Shown here piece after piece: positions 1-8,224 of a stretch of DNA of 64,000 nt (position 1 is its first letter; each line of letters begins with the position of its first letter). The DNA is from Pseudomonas sp. GOM7. Lineage in GTDB: Bacteria; Pseudomonadota; Gammaproteobacteria; Pseudomonadales; Pseudomonadaceae. The notes beneath the pieces are model-generated. The model was not told the DNA's origin. It did no database searches and was given only the letters and a program-made list of their open reading frames with translations. Location of the stretch: the NCBI RefSeq assembly GCF_026723825.1, contig NZ_CP113519.1, positions 3,038,001 to 3,102,000 of the forward strand, read 5' to 3'. The position numbers were made by a program, and so were the translations under genes.

Positions 1-236
1 GCCTGATGCAGTGCCTCGCCATAGCGGCGCGAGGGGCCAGTGTCGATCACCACCACGCCGTCGGCGGTTTCGATAAAGCCGACATTGACGATATTGCCGC
101 CGTTGTCCGCGGCGAAATTGTCGGTGCTGCCTTCCAGCAGCCAGACGCCTTCGGCGATCTGCCGGGGTAGCAGGTGGTAATCGAGGGCCTGGGCCAGGTT
201 GGCGAGCAGGCAGGTCATCAATAGTATCCAGCGCAT
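1..236 (-). CDS. Quinoprotein-associated metallo-beta-lactamase-fold protein (partial, N-terminal part only)
   Basis: Only the first 78 residues lie in the window; the gene continues off the left edge. The ATG at 236 opens a signal peptide (MRWILLMTCLLANLAQA). The mature start LDYHLLPRQIAEGVWLLEGS, followed by GGNIVNVGFIETADGVVVIDTG, is the typical beginning of a metallo-beta-lactamase fold. The metal-binding HxHxDH motif would come later and is not visible. It lies last in a minus-strand series behind a cytochrome c, a binding protein and a SoxYZ-like carrier. That matches the family annotated as quinoprotein relay system zinc metallohydrolase. The exact role in PQQ-alcohol oxidation is unknown; the family assignment rests on fold start plus context. 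Confidence 0.75.
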   Translation of the reverse strand, partial: MRWILLMTCLLANLAQALDYHLLPRQIAEGVWLLEGSTDNFAADNGGNIVNVGFIETADGVVVIDTGPSRRYGEALHQ

Positions 237-256
237 GGGGAGCACCCTTGGTGACT

Positions 257-278
257 GGTGCGCGCAGCGCACCCTACG
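257..278. repeat. REP-like palindrome
   Basis: GGTGCGCGCAGCGCACCCTA, in the short gap between the metallohydrolase start and the SoxYZ-like stop; same family as others in the window. Confidence 0.65.
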
Positions 279-287
279 CCGCATCGT

Positions 288-1037
288 TCAGAACGCGGCC
301 TGGAATTCGTTGCCGTTGTTGTCGCGCAGCCACAGCTCGGCGTGCTGGTCGCCACGCAGGTCGAAGGTCAGCGTCGGGTTCTCGCTGACCGCCGGGAACA
401 GCTCCAGACGCCCCAGCACCTGGCCGTCAGGATCGCGCAGCTCGGCCCGTTCGATATAGAACTCGGGGATGCCACCGACCAGGCCGTTGTCCATCGGGTG
501 CGACACCTGCAGGCGCAGGCGGCTGTCCTCGCCGCGCTGGAAGCGCTTGCCCAGCACCTGGCCCAGGCGCTCCTGCCAGCCGGCTTCGGCGCGCACCACA
601 CTGGGCGCGGTGCAGCCACCGCCGGCCGCCTCCACCCGTGCCGAGCCGATATGCCAGAGGCCGTCCTCGGTGAGCACCGCCGCACGAATCGGCGTGGCCT
701 GTTCGACGCGGATGCGAATGGCCAAAGTCGGCTCCAGCGCGGCGCTGGGGGTGAAGTCGACAATACGCGGGATGGGGTTGAGCTCGGCCCAGGCGAGGAT
801 GCGTCTGACCTTGCCGCGATAGGCGCTGGCGTCGATCTGGATCGGCACCTGGCGCGCGTCCTCGGCGAAGGGCGGTACCTCGAGGCGTACCAGCTCGTCG
901 AAGACGAAGGGTTCGCCATCGAGCAAGCGCTGGTGGTAGTAGTCCCACATCACCGAGGCCACCGGATCGGGCTCCGCCGCCTGCGTCTCCCAACTCCAGA
1001 CGCACAGCGCCAGTACTATCAGGCCACGCCAATCCAT
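288..1037 (-). CDS. Quinoprotein dehydrogenase-associated SoxYZ-like carrier protein
   Basis: A 249-residue exported protein with an N-terminal hydrophobic signal (MDWRGLIVLALCVWSW). The middle contains GGGCTAP, resembling the cysteine-bearing carrier arm of SoxY, and the C-terminal half looks SoxZ-like, so this is a SoxY-SoxZ style fusion. Such fusions recur beside PQQ alcohol dehydrogenases, where they are assumed to carry or donate a small group or electrons in the periplasm; no reaction is established. It follows the binding-protein gene at 1059-1973 by about 20 bases and precedes the metallohydrolase, so the four minus-strand genes probably form one operon read from the exaA divergent promoter. 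Confidence 0.8.
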   Translation of the reverse strand: MDWRGLIVLALCVWSWETQAAEPDPVASVMWDYYHQRLLDGEPFVFDELVRLEVPPFAEDARQVPIQIDASAYRGKVRRILAWAELNPIPRIVDFTPSAALEPTLAIRIRVEQATPIRAAVLTEDGLWHIGSARVEAAGGGCTAPSVVRAEAGWQERLGQVLGKRFQRGEDSRLRLQVSHPMDNGLVGGIPEFYIERAELRDPDGQVLGRLELFPAVSENPTLTFDLRGDQHAELWLRDNNGNEFQAAF

Positions 1038-1058
1038 CGCCCACCTCCGGCTCGCGCC

Positions 1059-1973
1059 CTATTGGTATTGTTCGGGCTTCTCGAAGCGCAGACCGTACTG
1101 CCCGTAGAGGCGCTCCAGCGAACCATCGAGAATCAGGTTTTCCAGTTGTTCTTCCAGGGCATAGGCCAGTTGTCGATTGGTCTCGTGCACCGCCATGCCG
1201 ATTTCCCAGATCTGCCGGCCCATGTCTGGGTAGGCGTTCTCGGCCAGCGCCAGTTGCGGATCATTGGCCTCGTGCAGCAGCCAGTCCACCTCGCCGCGCA
1301 GGGCCATCACCGCGTCCACCTCACCGGCACGCATGGCAGCGCAGGCCAAGGTCGGCGACGGATAGTGACGAGCCTGCGAGCGCAGCAAGCCGTCCATCGC
1401 GGAGCTGAGGTAGAACGACGGCACGCTGTCCACCTCGACGCCAATGGGATGCTGCTGCAGGGCATTGATGCTCGGCACCTCGGCCAGGCGACGGCGGTCG
1501 AAGGCCAGTTGCCAGCGCTCGCGCTGATAGGGGCCGAACATCACCACGCGTTCGTTGACCAGCTCACCCAGTTCGTTGCGCATCTGCGCGTAGTCACGGT
1601 CGTAGGGCACGCGCAGCATCAGGTCGGCCAGCTCGCCCTGGGCGGTGACCCGGCCACGCCAGATGTAGTCGCGCAGGTCGTCGTCGAGCTTCTCGCCGGG
1701 CGGCGCCCAGATCACCTGCAGCGTTAGGCCTAACCCTTCAGCCAGCGCCTTGGCCAGCTCGTAGTCGACCCCACGCGGCTGGCCCTCCTGCTCGAAGCTG
1801 TAGGGCGGAAAGTTCTGGTACAGCGCCACGCGCAACACGCCCTCTTCCATGATGCGGTCGTAGTCGCGCACCTGTGCCTGGGCGCTACCCAGGCACAGCA
1901 ACAGGCCGCTCAGCAGGATCAGGCGGCGAATGACCGCGAAGATCGTGAAGCACGAGCGCAGCAGATTTGGCAT
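1059..1973 (-). CDS. Quinoprotein dehydrogenase-associated periplasmic substrate-binding-like protein
   Basis: 304 residues with a signal peptide (hydrophobic run LILLSGLLLCLG ending SAQAQ) and a type II solute-binding fold. The region GVLRVALYQNFPPYSFE...GVDYELAKALAEGLGL is characteristic of SBP_bac_3 proteins. No permease or ATPase is adjacent, so it may act as an accessory or sensor protein of the periplasmic alcohol-oxidation chain rather than in uptake. It starts 7 bases after the cytochrome c stop, which suggests translational coupling. It resembles the gene next to pedE/pedF in P. putida; the ligand is unknown. Confidence 0.8.
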   Translation of the reverse strand: MPNLLRSCFTIFAVIRRLILLSGLLLCLGSAQAQVRDYDRIMEEGVLRVALYQNFPPYSFEQEGQPRGVDYELAKALAEGLGLTLQVIWAPPGEKLDDDLRDYIWRGRVTAQGELADLMLRVPYDRDYAQMRNELGELVNERVVMFGPYQRERWQLAFDRRRLAEVPSINALQQHPIGVEVDSVPSFYLSSAMDGLLRSQARHYPSPTLACAAMRAGEVDAVMALRGEVDWLLHEANDPQLALAENAYPDMGRQIWEIGMAVHETNRQLAYALEEQLENLILDGSLERLYGQYGLRFEKPEQYQ

Positions 1974-1980
1974 GAATCTC

Positions 1981-2403
1981 TCACTCCTCGACGTGCACGC
2001 TCTCCAGATAGCTGCGCACCGCCCACAGGGCTTCCTGGCTCAGGTAATCGGCCATCTTCGGCATGTACACCCGGCCATCGCGCACCGCGCCATTGATTAC
2101 CCGCTCCTTGAACCACTCATCACCACTGGCTCCCGTTTCGAGCAGACGCAGGTCGGGGGCGATACCGCCGGACTTGGCTTCCAGGCCGTGGCAGGCGGCG
2201 CAGTTCTGGTTGTAGGCCGAGGCGCCGATCTCGATGGCGCGCGGGTTGCCACGGTAGGGGTTTTCTTCCAGCCATTCTTCACCCAGGGGTTCCAGGCCAT
2301 CGGTGTTGACCGCCTGGGGCACCACGTCGCCGTGCGCCCAGAGCTGGGTGGACGCGGCCAGCAGCATCAGGGCCAGGGTGGATTGGATCTTCTTCTTGTT
2401 CAT
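1981..2403 (-). CDS. pedF: Cytochrome c550 of the quinoprotein ethanol dehydrogenase
   Basis: 140 residues. The start ATG at 2403 (MNKKKIQSTLALMLLAAS) gives a clean signal peptide; longer in-frame starts upstream would spoil it. One c-type heme site (CAACH) and a downstream YMPKM that can supply the axial methionine mark a soluble mono-heme cytochrome c. Counterparts (exaB of P. aeruginosa, pedF of P. putida) take electrons from the PQQ alcohol dehydrogenase in the periplasm and pass them to the oxidase. It is divergent from exaA, with a shared 289-base control region that carries a candidate regulator box at 2510-2525. Confidence 0.9.
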   Translation of the reverse strand: MNKKKIQSTLALMLLAASTQLWAHGDVVPQAVNTDGLEPLGEEWLEENPYRGNPRAIEIGASAYNQNCAACHGLEAKSGGIAPDLRLLETGASGDEWFKERVINGAVRDGRVYMPKMADYLSQEALWAVRSYLESVHVEE

Positions 2404-2509
2404 GGCTAGGACCTCATCGAATGCACGCCGAACAGCCCGTTTCGAGCTTGTGGCGTCCATCTTAGAAAGGCCCCCGCGCGCACCGAATCCTGCTTTGGTG
2501 GCCGCGTTC

Positions 2510-2525
2510 TAGTCCCTTGGTAGTA
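2510..2525. promoter_or_regulatory. Candidate AgmR/ExaE-type operator box 1
   Basis: TAGTCCCTTGGTAGTA lies 168 bases before the exaA start and 107 bases before the cytochrome gene start. It is an imperfect inverted repeat around TT and agrees at 11 of 16 positions with boxes at 12017-12032 and 16126-16141, in front of two other units of the same pathway. The link to AgmR or the ExaE-like regulator is inference from distribution only. Confidence 0.5.
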
Positions 2526-2692
2526 GGGCTTGGGTGGGGGTTTGGCTGATGCCTTGGCAGCAAGGCCAAGTCATGGGGCGACTGGGAAATCCTCCCGGCG
2601 AAGTCGGGAATTTTTCCGTAGGCGCGGAGGTGGCCGGGCACCACCATCGGCTTGCCACTGCGGCACTTTCAACTCCAACGGGAAGCACGACC

Positions 2693-4555
2693 ATGACAAC
2701 AAGAAACCTACCCAGCAGCCCTCGCCCCCTGGCCCTCGCCCTGATGCTGGCCGGCGGCCTGGCGCTGAGCCAGGGCGCGCTGGCCAAGCCGGTCACCTGG
2801 GAAGACATCGCCAATGACCACGCCACCACCAACAACGTGCTGCAGTACGGCATGGGCACCAACGCCCAGCGCTGGAGCCCGCTCACCCAGGTCAACGCCG
2901 ACAACGTGTTCAAGCTCACCCCGGCCTGGAGCTATTCCTTCGGTGACGAGAAGCAGCGCGGCCAGGAATCGCAGGCCATCATCCATGACGGCGTGATCTA
3001 CGTGACCGGCTCCTACTCGCGGGTGTTCGCCCTCGACGCCAAGACCGGCAAGCGCCTGTGGACCTACAGCCACCGCCTGCCCGACAACATTCGCCCGTGC
3101 TGCGACGTGGTCAACCGTGGCGCCGCCATCTACGGCGACAAGATCTACTTCGGCACCCTCGACGCCCGCGTCGTGGCGCTGAACAAGGACACCGGCAAGG
3201 TGGTCTGGAACAAGAAGTTCGCCGACCATGCCGCCGGCTACACCATGACCGGCGCCCCGACGCTGGTGAAGGACGGCAAGAGCGGTAAGGTACTGCTGAT
3301 CCACGGCAGCTCCGGCGACGAGTTCGGCGTGGTCGGCAAGCTGTTTGCCCGCGACCCGGACACCGGCGAAGAAGTCTGGATGCGTCCCTTCGTCGAAGGT
3401 CACATGGGCCGCCTCAACGGCAAGGACAGCACCCCCACCGGCGACATCAAGGCACCGAGCTGGCCGGACGATCCCAACTCGCCCACCGGCAAGAAAGAGG
3501 CCTGGAGCCAGGGCGGTGGCGCACCGTGGCAGAGCGCCAGCTTCGATGCCGAAACCAACACCATCATCGTCGGCGCTGGCAATCCGGCCCCCTGGAACGG
3601 CTGGGCACGTACTGCCGACGGCGGCAACCCGCACGACTACGACAGCCTCTACACCTCCGGTCAGGTCGGCGTCGACCCCACCACTGGCGAAGTGAAGTGG
3701 TTCTACCAGCACACCCCCAACGACACCTGGGACTTCTCCGGCAACAACGAACTGGTGCTGTTCGACTACAAGGACAAGGACGGCAAGGTCACCAAGGCCA
3801 CCGCCCACGCCGACCGTAACGGTTTCTTCTACGTGGTCGACCGCGCCAACGGCAAGCTGAAGAATGCCTTCCCCTTCGTCGACAAGATCACCTGGGCCAG
3901 CCATATCGACCTGGAAACCGGCCGCCCAGTGGAAAACGAAGGCCAGCGCCCACCCAAGCCCAAGCCGGGTGAAAGCAAGGGTGAAGTGGTGGAAGTCTCG
4001 CCGCCCTTCCTCGGCGGCAAGAACTGGAACCCCATGGCCTACAGCCAGGACACCGGCCTGTTCTACGTGCCAGCCAACCACTGGAAGGAGGACTACTGGG
4101 CCGAGGAGCCGCACTACAAGAAAGGCTCCGCCTACCTGGGCATGGGCTTCCGCATCAAGCGCCTGTTCGACGATCACGTCGGCATCCTGCGCGCCATGAA
4201 CCCCACCACCGGCAAGGTCGTGTGGGAGCACAAGGAGCGCCTGCCGCTGTGGGCCGGGGTTCTGGCCACCAAGGGCAACCTGGTGTTCACCGGCACCGGC
4301 GATGGCTACTTCAAGGCCTTCGACGCCAAGAACGGCAAGGAGCTGTGGAAGTTCCAGGTCGGCACCGGGATCATCTCCCCGCCCATCACCTGGGAGCAGG
4401 ATGGCGAGCAGTATATCGGCGTGACCGCCGGCTACGGCGGCGCCGTACCGCTGTGGGGCGGCGACATGGCCGAGCTGACCAAGCCGGTGGCCCAGGGTGG
4501 TTCCTTCTGGGTGTTCAAGCTGCCGAGCTGGGACAAGGCCAGCGCCCAGCGCTAA
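2693..4555 (+). CDS. exaA: PQQ-dependent quinoprotein ethanol dehydrogenase (calcium type)
   Basis: 620 residues after choosing the ATG at 2693, which has a GGAAG ribosome site and opens a signal peptide ending near ALA at residues 30-31. This is an eight-bladed propeller enzyme with tryptophan-docking repeats. It oxidises primary alcohols in the periplasm and passes electrons to cytochrome c550. The adjacent cysteine pair (RPCCDVV, 136-137) forms the ring disulfide next to PQQ. The presumed catalytic aspartate is D347 in NDTWDFSG. Two residues on there is serine (349), not the extra aspartate of lanthanide enzymes, so a Ca-dependent ExaA/PedE type is expected. Regulation by the ExaE-like and AgmR regulators encoded nearby is likely. 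Confidence 0.95.
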   Translation: MTTRNLPSSPRPLALALMLAGGLALSQGALAKPVTWEDIANDHATTNNVLQYGMGTNAQRWSPLTQVNADNVFKLTPAWSYSFGDEKQRGQESQAIIHDGVIYVTGSYSRVFALDAKTGKRLWTYSHRLPDNIRPCCDVVNRGAAIYGDKIYFGTLDARVVALNKDTGKVVWNKKFADHAAGYTMTGAPTLVKDGKSGKVLLIHGSSGDEFGVVGKLFARDPDTGEEVWMRPFVEGHMGRLNGKDSTPTGDIKAPSWPDDPNSPTGKKEAWSQGGGAPWQSASFDAETNTIIVGAGNPAPWNGWARTADGGNPHDYDSLYTSGQVGVDPTTGEVKWFYQHTPNDTWDFSGNNELVLFDYKDKDGKVTKATAHADRNGFFYVVDRANGKLKNAFPFVDKITWASHIDLETGRPVENEGQRPPKPKPGESKGEVVEVSPPFLGGKNWNPMAYSQDTGLFYVPANHWKEDYWAEEPHYKKGSAYLGMGFRIKRLFDDHVGILRAMNPTTGKVVWEHKERLPLWAGVLATKGNLVFTGTGDGYFKAFDAKNGKELWKFQVGTGIISPPITWEQDGEQYIGVTAGYGGAVPLWGGDMAELTKPVAQGGSFWVFKLPSWDKASAQR

Positions 4556-4574
4556 AGGCTGAACGCATGGCGCA

Positions 4575-4745
4575 CGTAGGGTGCGCCATGCGCACCAGCT
4601 TCTCGCGTTGCAATCTCGCCCTCTGCACAGCGCCGTAGCCTGGGTTGAGCACGGCGAAACCCAGGGGCCTATTCCCCGGGTTTCGCGCCGCTCTACCCAG
4701 GCTACACAACTGCACTGCCCCATTGGTGCGCACAGCGCACCCTAC
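4575..4745. repeat. Cluster of extragenic palindromes after exaA
   Basis: Three elements fill the gap. CGTAGGGTGCGCCATGCGCACC is at 4575-4596. An inverted pair GTAGCCTGGGTTGAGC / CTCTACCCAGGCTAC spans 4635-4705. TTGGTGCGCACAGCGCACCC begins at 4723. The GTGCGC/GCGCACCCTAC type recurs at seven or more places in the window, so this is a REP-like family. It may act as an exaA transcript end or stabiliser. Confidence 0.7.
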
Positions 4746-4758
4746 ATGAGGACTCGCC

Positions 4759-5418
4759 ATGAACTACCTGCCTCTGCTTGTCCCGGTTCTGCTGCTGGTA
4801 CTCGGCAGCCACGCCATCGGCGCCGAGACCGACAACGACGGCGTGCCGCAGATCAACGGCTGCCGCCTCGAACCCGACAGCAAATGCCCCAAGGCCGATC
4901 TGCGCGGTGCTGACCTACGCAACCTCGACCTGCGCCGCATGGACTTGTCCGGTGCCGATCTTTCCGGCGCCGACTTGCGCCACGCCAACCTCGACCTGGC
5001 CAATCTGGAAAAGGCCAAACTGCGCGGTGCCAACCTCACCCGCGCAAGCCTGCAACAAAGCAACCTGCGCCTGGCCGACTTCTCTGGCGCCAGCCTGGTG
5101 GCCATCGCCGGCTGGGGCCTGTTCGCCCAGGCTGCGCAATTCGAGGGGGCCGACCTGCGCGCCGCCAACCTGGAATTTGCCCGCCTCTCCGGGGCCAAGC
5201 TGCACGACGTGCAACTGCAGGCCGCCAACCTGGAAATGACCTGGCTGAGCAAGGCCGACCTCAAGGGTGCGCATCTGCAGGACGCCAACCTGCAGGAGGT
5301 GAAGCTCGGCGGCTCCAATCTGGAGAACGCCAACCTCAGCGGCGCACGAGTGCGCTTCGGCAACTTTCAGGATGCCAATATGCCCGGCTGTGTCGAGTGC
5401 CCCAAAGGCTGGGACTAA
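4759..5418 (+). CDS. Exported pentapeptide-repeat protein
   Basis: 219 residues with a signal peptide (MNYLPLLVPVLLLVLGSHAIGA). From about residue 45 to 205 it is almost entirely pentapeptide repeats of the A(D/N)LxxA(D/N)L kind (for example ADLRGADLRNLDL), which fold as a right-handed square beta-helix. A CPKAD near the start and CVECPKGWD at the end could form disulfides in the periplasm. It follows exaA in the same direction after a REP cluster. Function unknown; it may be a structural or protective partner of the alcohol oxidation system. Confidence 0.8.
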   Translation: MNYLPLLVPVLLLVLGSHAIGAETDNDGVPQINGCRLEPDSKCPKADLRGADLRNLDLRRMDLSGADLSGADLRHANLDLANLEKAKLRGANLTRASLQQSNLRLADFSGASLVAIAGWGLFAQAAQFEGADLRAANLEFARLSGAKLHDVQLQAANLEMTWLSKADLKGAHLQDANLQEVKLGGSNLENANLSGARVRFGNFQDANMPGCVECPKGWD

Positions 5419-5439
5419 AACCCACCGTCCCCACACCCC

Positions 5440-5598
5440 GTAGGAGCGGCTGGGCGGCATTGCGCTTCAGCCGCGATCACACCTGAATATCGCGGCTAAA
5501 GCCGCTCCTACGCCCCACGCGAGCCCCAGGCTGAACCCCATCAGCCCCAGCGCGTAGGGTGGGCTTCAGCCCACCGACAGAGAGCACGGCTAACGGCA
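5440..5598. repeat. Extragenic palindromes in the 5419-5740 gap
   Basis: GTAGGAGCGGCT at 5441 is matched by an inverted copy (AGCCGCTCCTAC) ending at 5511, forming a long hairpin with an internal CGCGAT/ATCGCG pair. A second element, CGTAGGGTGGGCTTCAGCCC, starts at 5573. A small hairpin GCCCCTTCGGGGC lies near 5655. Nothing else is recognisable in this ~320-base gap apart from a ribosome site before 5741. Confidence 0.7.
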
Positions 5599-5740
5599 AT
5601 CAGCACTCGCAGTGCGGTCTAACCGCGCCCCCGGCACAAAACACACTGAACCATGCCCCTTCGGGGCAATCCCTTCTTAGGTCAGAGCGAGGCCGTTCCA
5701 GGTGAGCGGCCATCCATCAACGACCCAAGAGGGATCTTCC

Positions 5741-6163
5741 GTGACCACCACTTCAAGCATCCACCTGAGTCCACCCAACCGCCTGCATGCCATTCTGCTT
5801 TGCGGCCAGATGCCGTTGTTTCTCGGTGCCCTGCTCAGTGATTTCGCCTACTACCGCAGCTATCAGATCCAATGGAGCAACTTCGCCTCCTGGCTGATCG
5901 CCGGCGGCATGGTCTTCGCCGGCCTGGCCCTGCTGTTCGCCCTCATCGACCTGTTCCGCGAACGCGGTAACGGACATGCCAGCACCTACTTCCTGCTGCT
6001 TCTGGCCACCTGGCTCGTTGGCCTGGTCAATGCCCTGGAGCATGCCAAGGACGCCTGGGCCGCCATGCCCTGGGGGCTGCTGCTCTCGCTCATCGTCGCC
6101 CTGCTGGCCTGCGTCGCCACCTGGGTCGGCCTCGCCCAACCACGCCTGGGAGATGACCGATGA
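5741..6163 (+). CDS. DUF2231-like four-helix membrane protein
   Basis: 140 residues from the GTG at 5741, chosen because AGAGGGA sits just upstream; a GTG 39 bases earlier is possible. Four hydrophobic helices are visible (LHAILLCGQMPLFLGALL, ASWLIAGGMVFAGLALL, YFLLLLATWLVGLV, WGLLLSLIVALLACVATW). The layout resembles DUF2231 membrane proteins, which often partner redox proteins. Its stop overlaps the start of the PQQ-type lipoprotein gene (ATGA, 6160-6163), so the two are translationally coupled. A role as membrane anchor or electron acceptor for that protein is inference. Confidence 0.65.
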   Translation: MTTTSSIHLSPPNRLHAILLCGQMPLFLGALLSDFAYYRSYQIQWSNFASWLIAGGMVFAGLALLFALIDLFRERGNGHASTYFLLLLATWLVGLVNALEHAKDAWAAMPWGLLLSLIVALLACVATWVGLAQPRLGDDR

Positions 6164-7461
6164 ACCTCGCCAAGCTACTACCCACCCTGCCCCTCGCCCT
6201 GCTGCTCAGCGCCTGCGGTGAAGACCCTGGCAGCCCGCAACAGACCACCGGCGCCCAACCGCAACTGCCCGAGCCCGCACGCGGGCTGCTACCGAGCATG
6301 AGCATCGCCGAACCAACGCCCTGGGGCGATCAGCAGCCGACCGTGCCGGAAGGCTTCAGCATCAGCGCCATCGCCACCGACCTGAAGATTCCCCGGCAGA
6401 CCCTGGTGCTGCCCAATGGCGACATCCTCGTCGCCGAAGGCCGTGGCGGCAACGCGCCCAAGCTCAAGCCCAAGGACGTGATCGCCGGCATGATCAAGTC
6501 GCGCGGCACCACCTCGGTGGAAAGCGGCAATCGCCTGACCCTGCTGCGCGACGCCGACGGTGACGGCGCCTATGAACTGCAGACCGTCTTTGCGGAAAAC
6601 CTCAACGCCCCTTACGGCCTGGCTTTGTATGAAGGCAATCTGTACGTGGCCAATCAGGACGCCCTGGTGCGCTTCGACTACAGCGAAGGCCAGACCCAGG
6701 CCATGGGCCCGCCCAGCAAGGTCACCGACCTGCCCTCGGAGATCAACCACCACTGGACCAAGGCGCTGACCGTCAGTGAGGACGGCCGCTACCTCTACGT
6801 CGGCATCGGCTCCAACAGCAACATCACCGAGCGCGGCATGGAGGTGGAAGCCGACCGCGCCATGGTCTGGCAGATCGACGCCGCAACCGGTGCCCACAAG
6901 CCCTACGCCACCGGCCTGCGCAACCCCACCGCGCTGGCCATCCAGCCGGGCACCGGCACCCTGTGGACAGTGGTCAACGAGCGCGACGAACTGGGCGAGA
7001 ACCTGGTGCCCGACTACCTCACCTCGGTCAAGGAAGGCGCCTTCTACGGCTGGCCCTACAGCTACTGGGGGCAGAACGTCGACCCACGGATGAAACCGCA
7101 GAACCCGGACAAGGTGGCCAGCGCCATCGCCCCGGACTACGCCCTCGGCGCCCACGTCGCCGCACTGGGCCTGGACTTCTCCAGCGAAGTGATGGGCGAA
7201 CGCTATGCCGACGGCGTATTCATCGGCGAGCACGGCAGTTGGAACCGTGAGGATCCGGTGGGTTACAAGGTGGTCTTCGTGCCCTTTGAGAATGGCCGCC
7301 CCTCGGGCGGCCCCATCGACTTCGTCACCGGCTTTCGCGGCGAAGACGGCAAGACCCGAGGCCGTCCGGTGGGCGTAACGGTCGATCCGCGCGGCGCGCT
7401 GATCGTCGCGGATGATCTGGCGAATACGGTTTGGCGGGTGGTGCGAAAAGGCGGCGAATAA
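6160..7461 (+). CDS. PQQ-dependent sugar (L-sorbosone-type) dehydrogenase-like lipoprotein
   Basis: 433 residues. The N-terminus LLPTLPLALLLSACGED is a lipoprotein signal with lipobox LSAC. The remainder is a beta-propeller of the sorbosone/glucose dehydrogenase family. Recognisable stretches are GFSISAIATDLKIPRQTLVLPNG, GLALYEGNLYVANQDALVRF, ATGLRNPTALAIQPGTGTLWT, NERDELGENLVPDY and GEHGSWNRE. It probably oxidises a small sugar or aldehyde on the outer face of a membrane using PQQ. Coupled to the membrane protein upstream and last gene of its unit. Substrate not predictable. Confidence 0.8.
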   Translation: MNLAKLLPTLPLALLLSACGEDPGSPQQTTGAQPQLPEPARGLLPSMSIAEPTPWGDQQPTVPEGFSISAIATDLKIPRQTLVLPNGDILVAEGRGGNAPKLKPKDVIAGMIKSRGTTSVESGNRLTLLRDADGDGAYELQTVFAENLNAPYGLALYEGNLYVANQDALVRFDYSEGQTQAMGPPSKVTDLPSEINHHWTKALTVSEDGRYLYVGIGSNSNITERGMEVEADRAMVWQIDAATGAHKPYATGLRNPTALAIQPGTGTLWTVVNERDELGENLVPDYLTSVKEGAFYGWPYSYWGQNVDPRMKPQNPDKVASAIAPDYALGAHVAALGLDFSSEVMGERYADGVFIGEHGSWNREDPVGYKVVFVPFENGRPSGGPIDFVTGFRGEDGKTRGRPVGVTVDPRGALIVADDLANTVWRVVRKGGE

Positions 7462-7517
7462 GGCTGTGAGGGTGGAAACGGCAAAGCGTTTCCACCCTCG
7501 GCATCTGAGCTGCGGAC

Positions 7518-7590
7518 ATGGTGGACAAGCTTCGCGTTGTCCACCCTACATATCCCTTGCGTAGGGTGGATGACGCTTTTTTCATCCACC
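7518..7590. repeat. Two hairpin repeats downstream of the sorbosone dehydrogenase-like gene
   Basis: GGTGGACAAGCTTCGCGTTG followed by TCCACC lies near 7520-7545. GGTGGATGA...TTCATCCACC lies at 7565-7590 with a T run in its loop. Both resemble extragenic palindromes of the GTAGGGTGG type. They mark the left border of the AT-rich islet and may terminate transcription from either side. Confidence 0.55.
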
Positions 7591-7628
7591 ATTGGCGAGG
7601 CCAATGTCCGGGCTACCTGCTGCGATTG

Positions 7629-8141
7629 TTAGGAATCCTTTGCACTGACGAACTCCAAAATGTAGCTACCGTCATCTAAAAAGCCGAGAAGATCCTGTGC
7701 CGCATTTTGGAAGATCTCTTGAATAATGCCCTCAATGCCGTACCACTGTTCAGATCTTTCACGATCCAGATAAATTGCTTCATCCGAGAATTCTATACCT
7801 CCTTCTGCTGCGAGCTTGGCAAGCGAAAAGGCTTCCGCAAAGGTAATTGGAGTATCGAGCTTATGAGCCAAACGATTTCTAACATCATTTAAACCACGCA
7901 AAAAATCAGCTACACCTTTGCTAATTATCCCCCTAGACTCTGATGCATCAACCTTCCGCCTGAAGCTCCAATCAAAGTAACGTCCACCGTCACCCTCTTT
8001 GGGTTGAGTCTCTAGCATTTGTACTAAAATTGACTCAAGGACTAAATGTCCAGACATGAAAGCACCTAAAACCTCGTTTTCAAATAGCGAGGTTATGTGT
8101 TCAAGCTCAGGACGAACCCGATTCTCCCACGGATCTTTCAC
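7629..8141 (-). CDS. Small helical protein with RN-x3-H motif (HEPN- or MtlR-like)
   Basis: About 170 residues from the GTG at 8141, preferred because AGGAAG lies 6 bases upstream; a TTG at 8207 would add 22 residues rich in Cys and Trp. Mostly alpha-helical: ELEHITSLFENEVLGAFMSGHLVLESILVQML, then WSFRRKVDASESRGII, then LRGLNDVRNRLAHKLDTPI. RNRLAH (88-93) fits the R-x4-H catalytic motif of HEPN RNases. The same motif also occurs in non-nuclease MtlR-type helical proteins, which this resembles around WSFRRKVD. It starts shortly after the kinase gene stop, so the two probably form a pair. Function unknown: toxin, RNase effector or regulator are all possible. Confidence 0.6.
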   Translation of the reverse strand: MKDPWENRVRPELEHITSLFENEVLGAFMSGHLVLESILVQMLETQPKEGDGGRYFDWSFRRKVDASESRGIISKGVADFLRGLNDVRNRLAHKLDTPITFAEAFSLAKLAAEGGIEFSDEAIYLDRERSEQWYGIEGIIQEIFQNAAQDLLGFLDDGSYILEFVSAKDS

Positions 8142-8224
8142 TCGAGGCTTCCTAATAATTATTAGATCACCGCCCACACCAATCCAACAGCAGAGAAGGC
8201 GACACAACTAACCACAGACATTCT

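Noticed and set aside
2590..2625. Possible attenuator hairpin (CCCG..CGGG plus T run) before exaA
   Set aside because: The stem is only 4-5 bp with a weak run; not enough to call a leader attenuator.
2693..4555. Lanthanide-dependent (PedH/XoxF-like) identity for the quinoprotein
   Set aside because: The residue two after the presumed catalytic Asp347 is serine, not the extra aspartate needed for lanthanides.
2708..4723. 671-codon open frame antisense to exaA
   Set aside because: Shadow frame caused by high GC at third positions; no ribosome site, low-complexity translation, and the sense gene is unambiguous.
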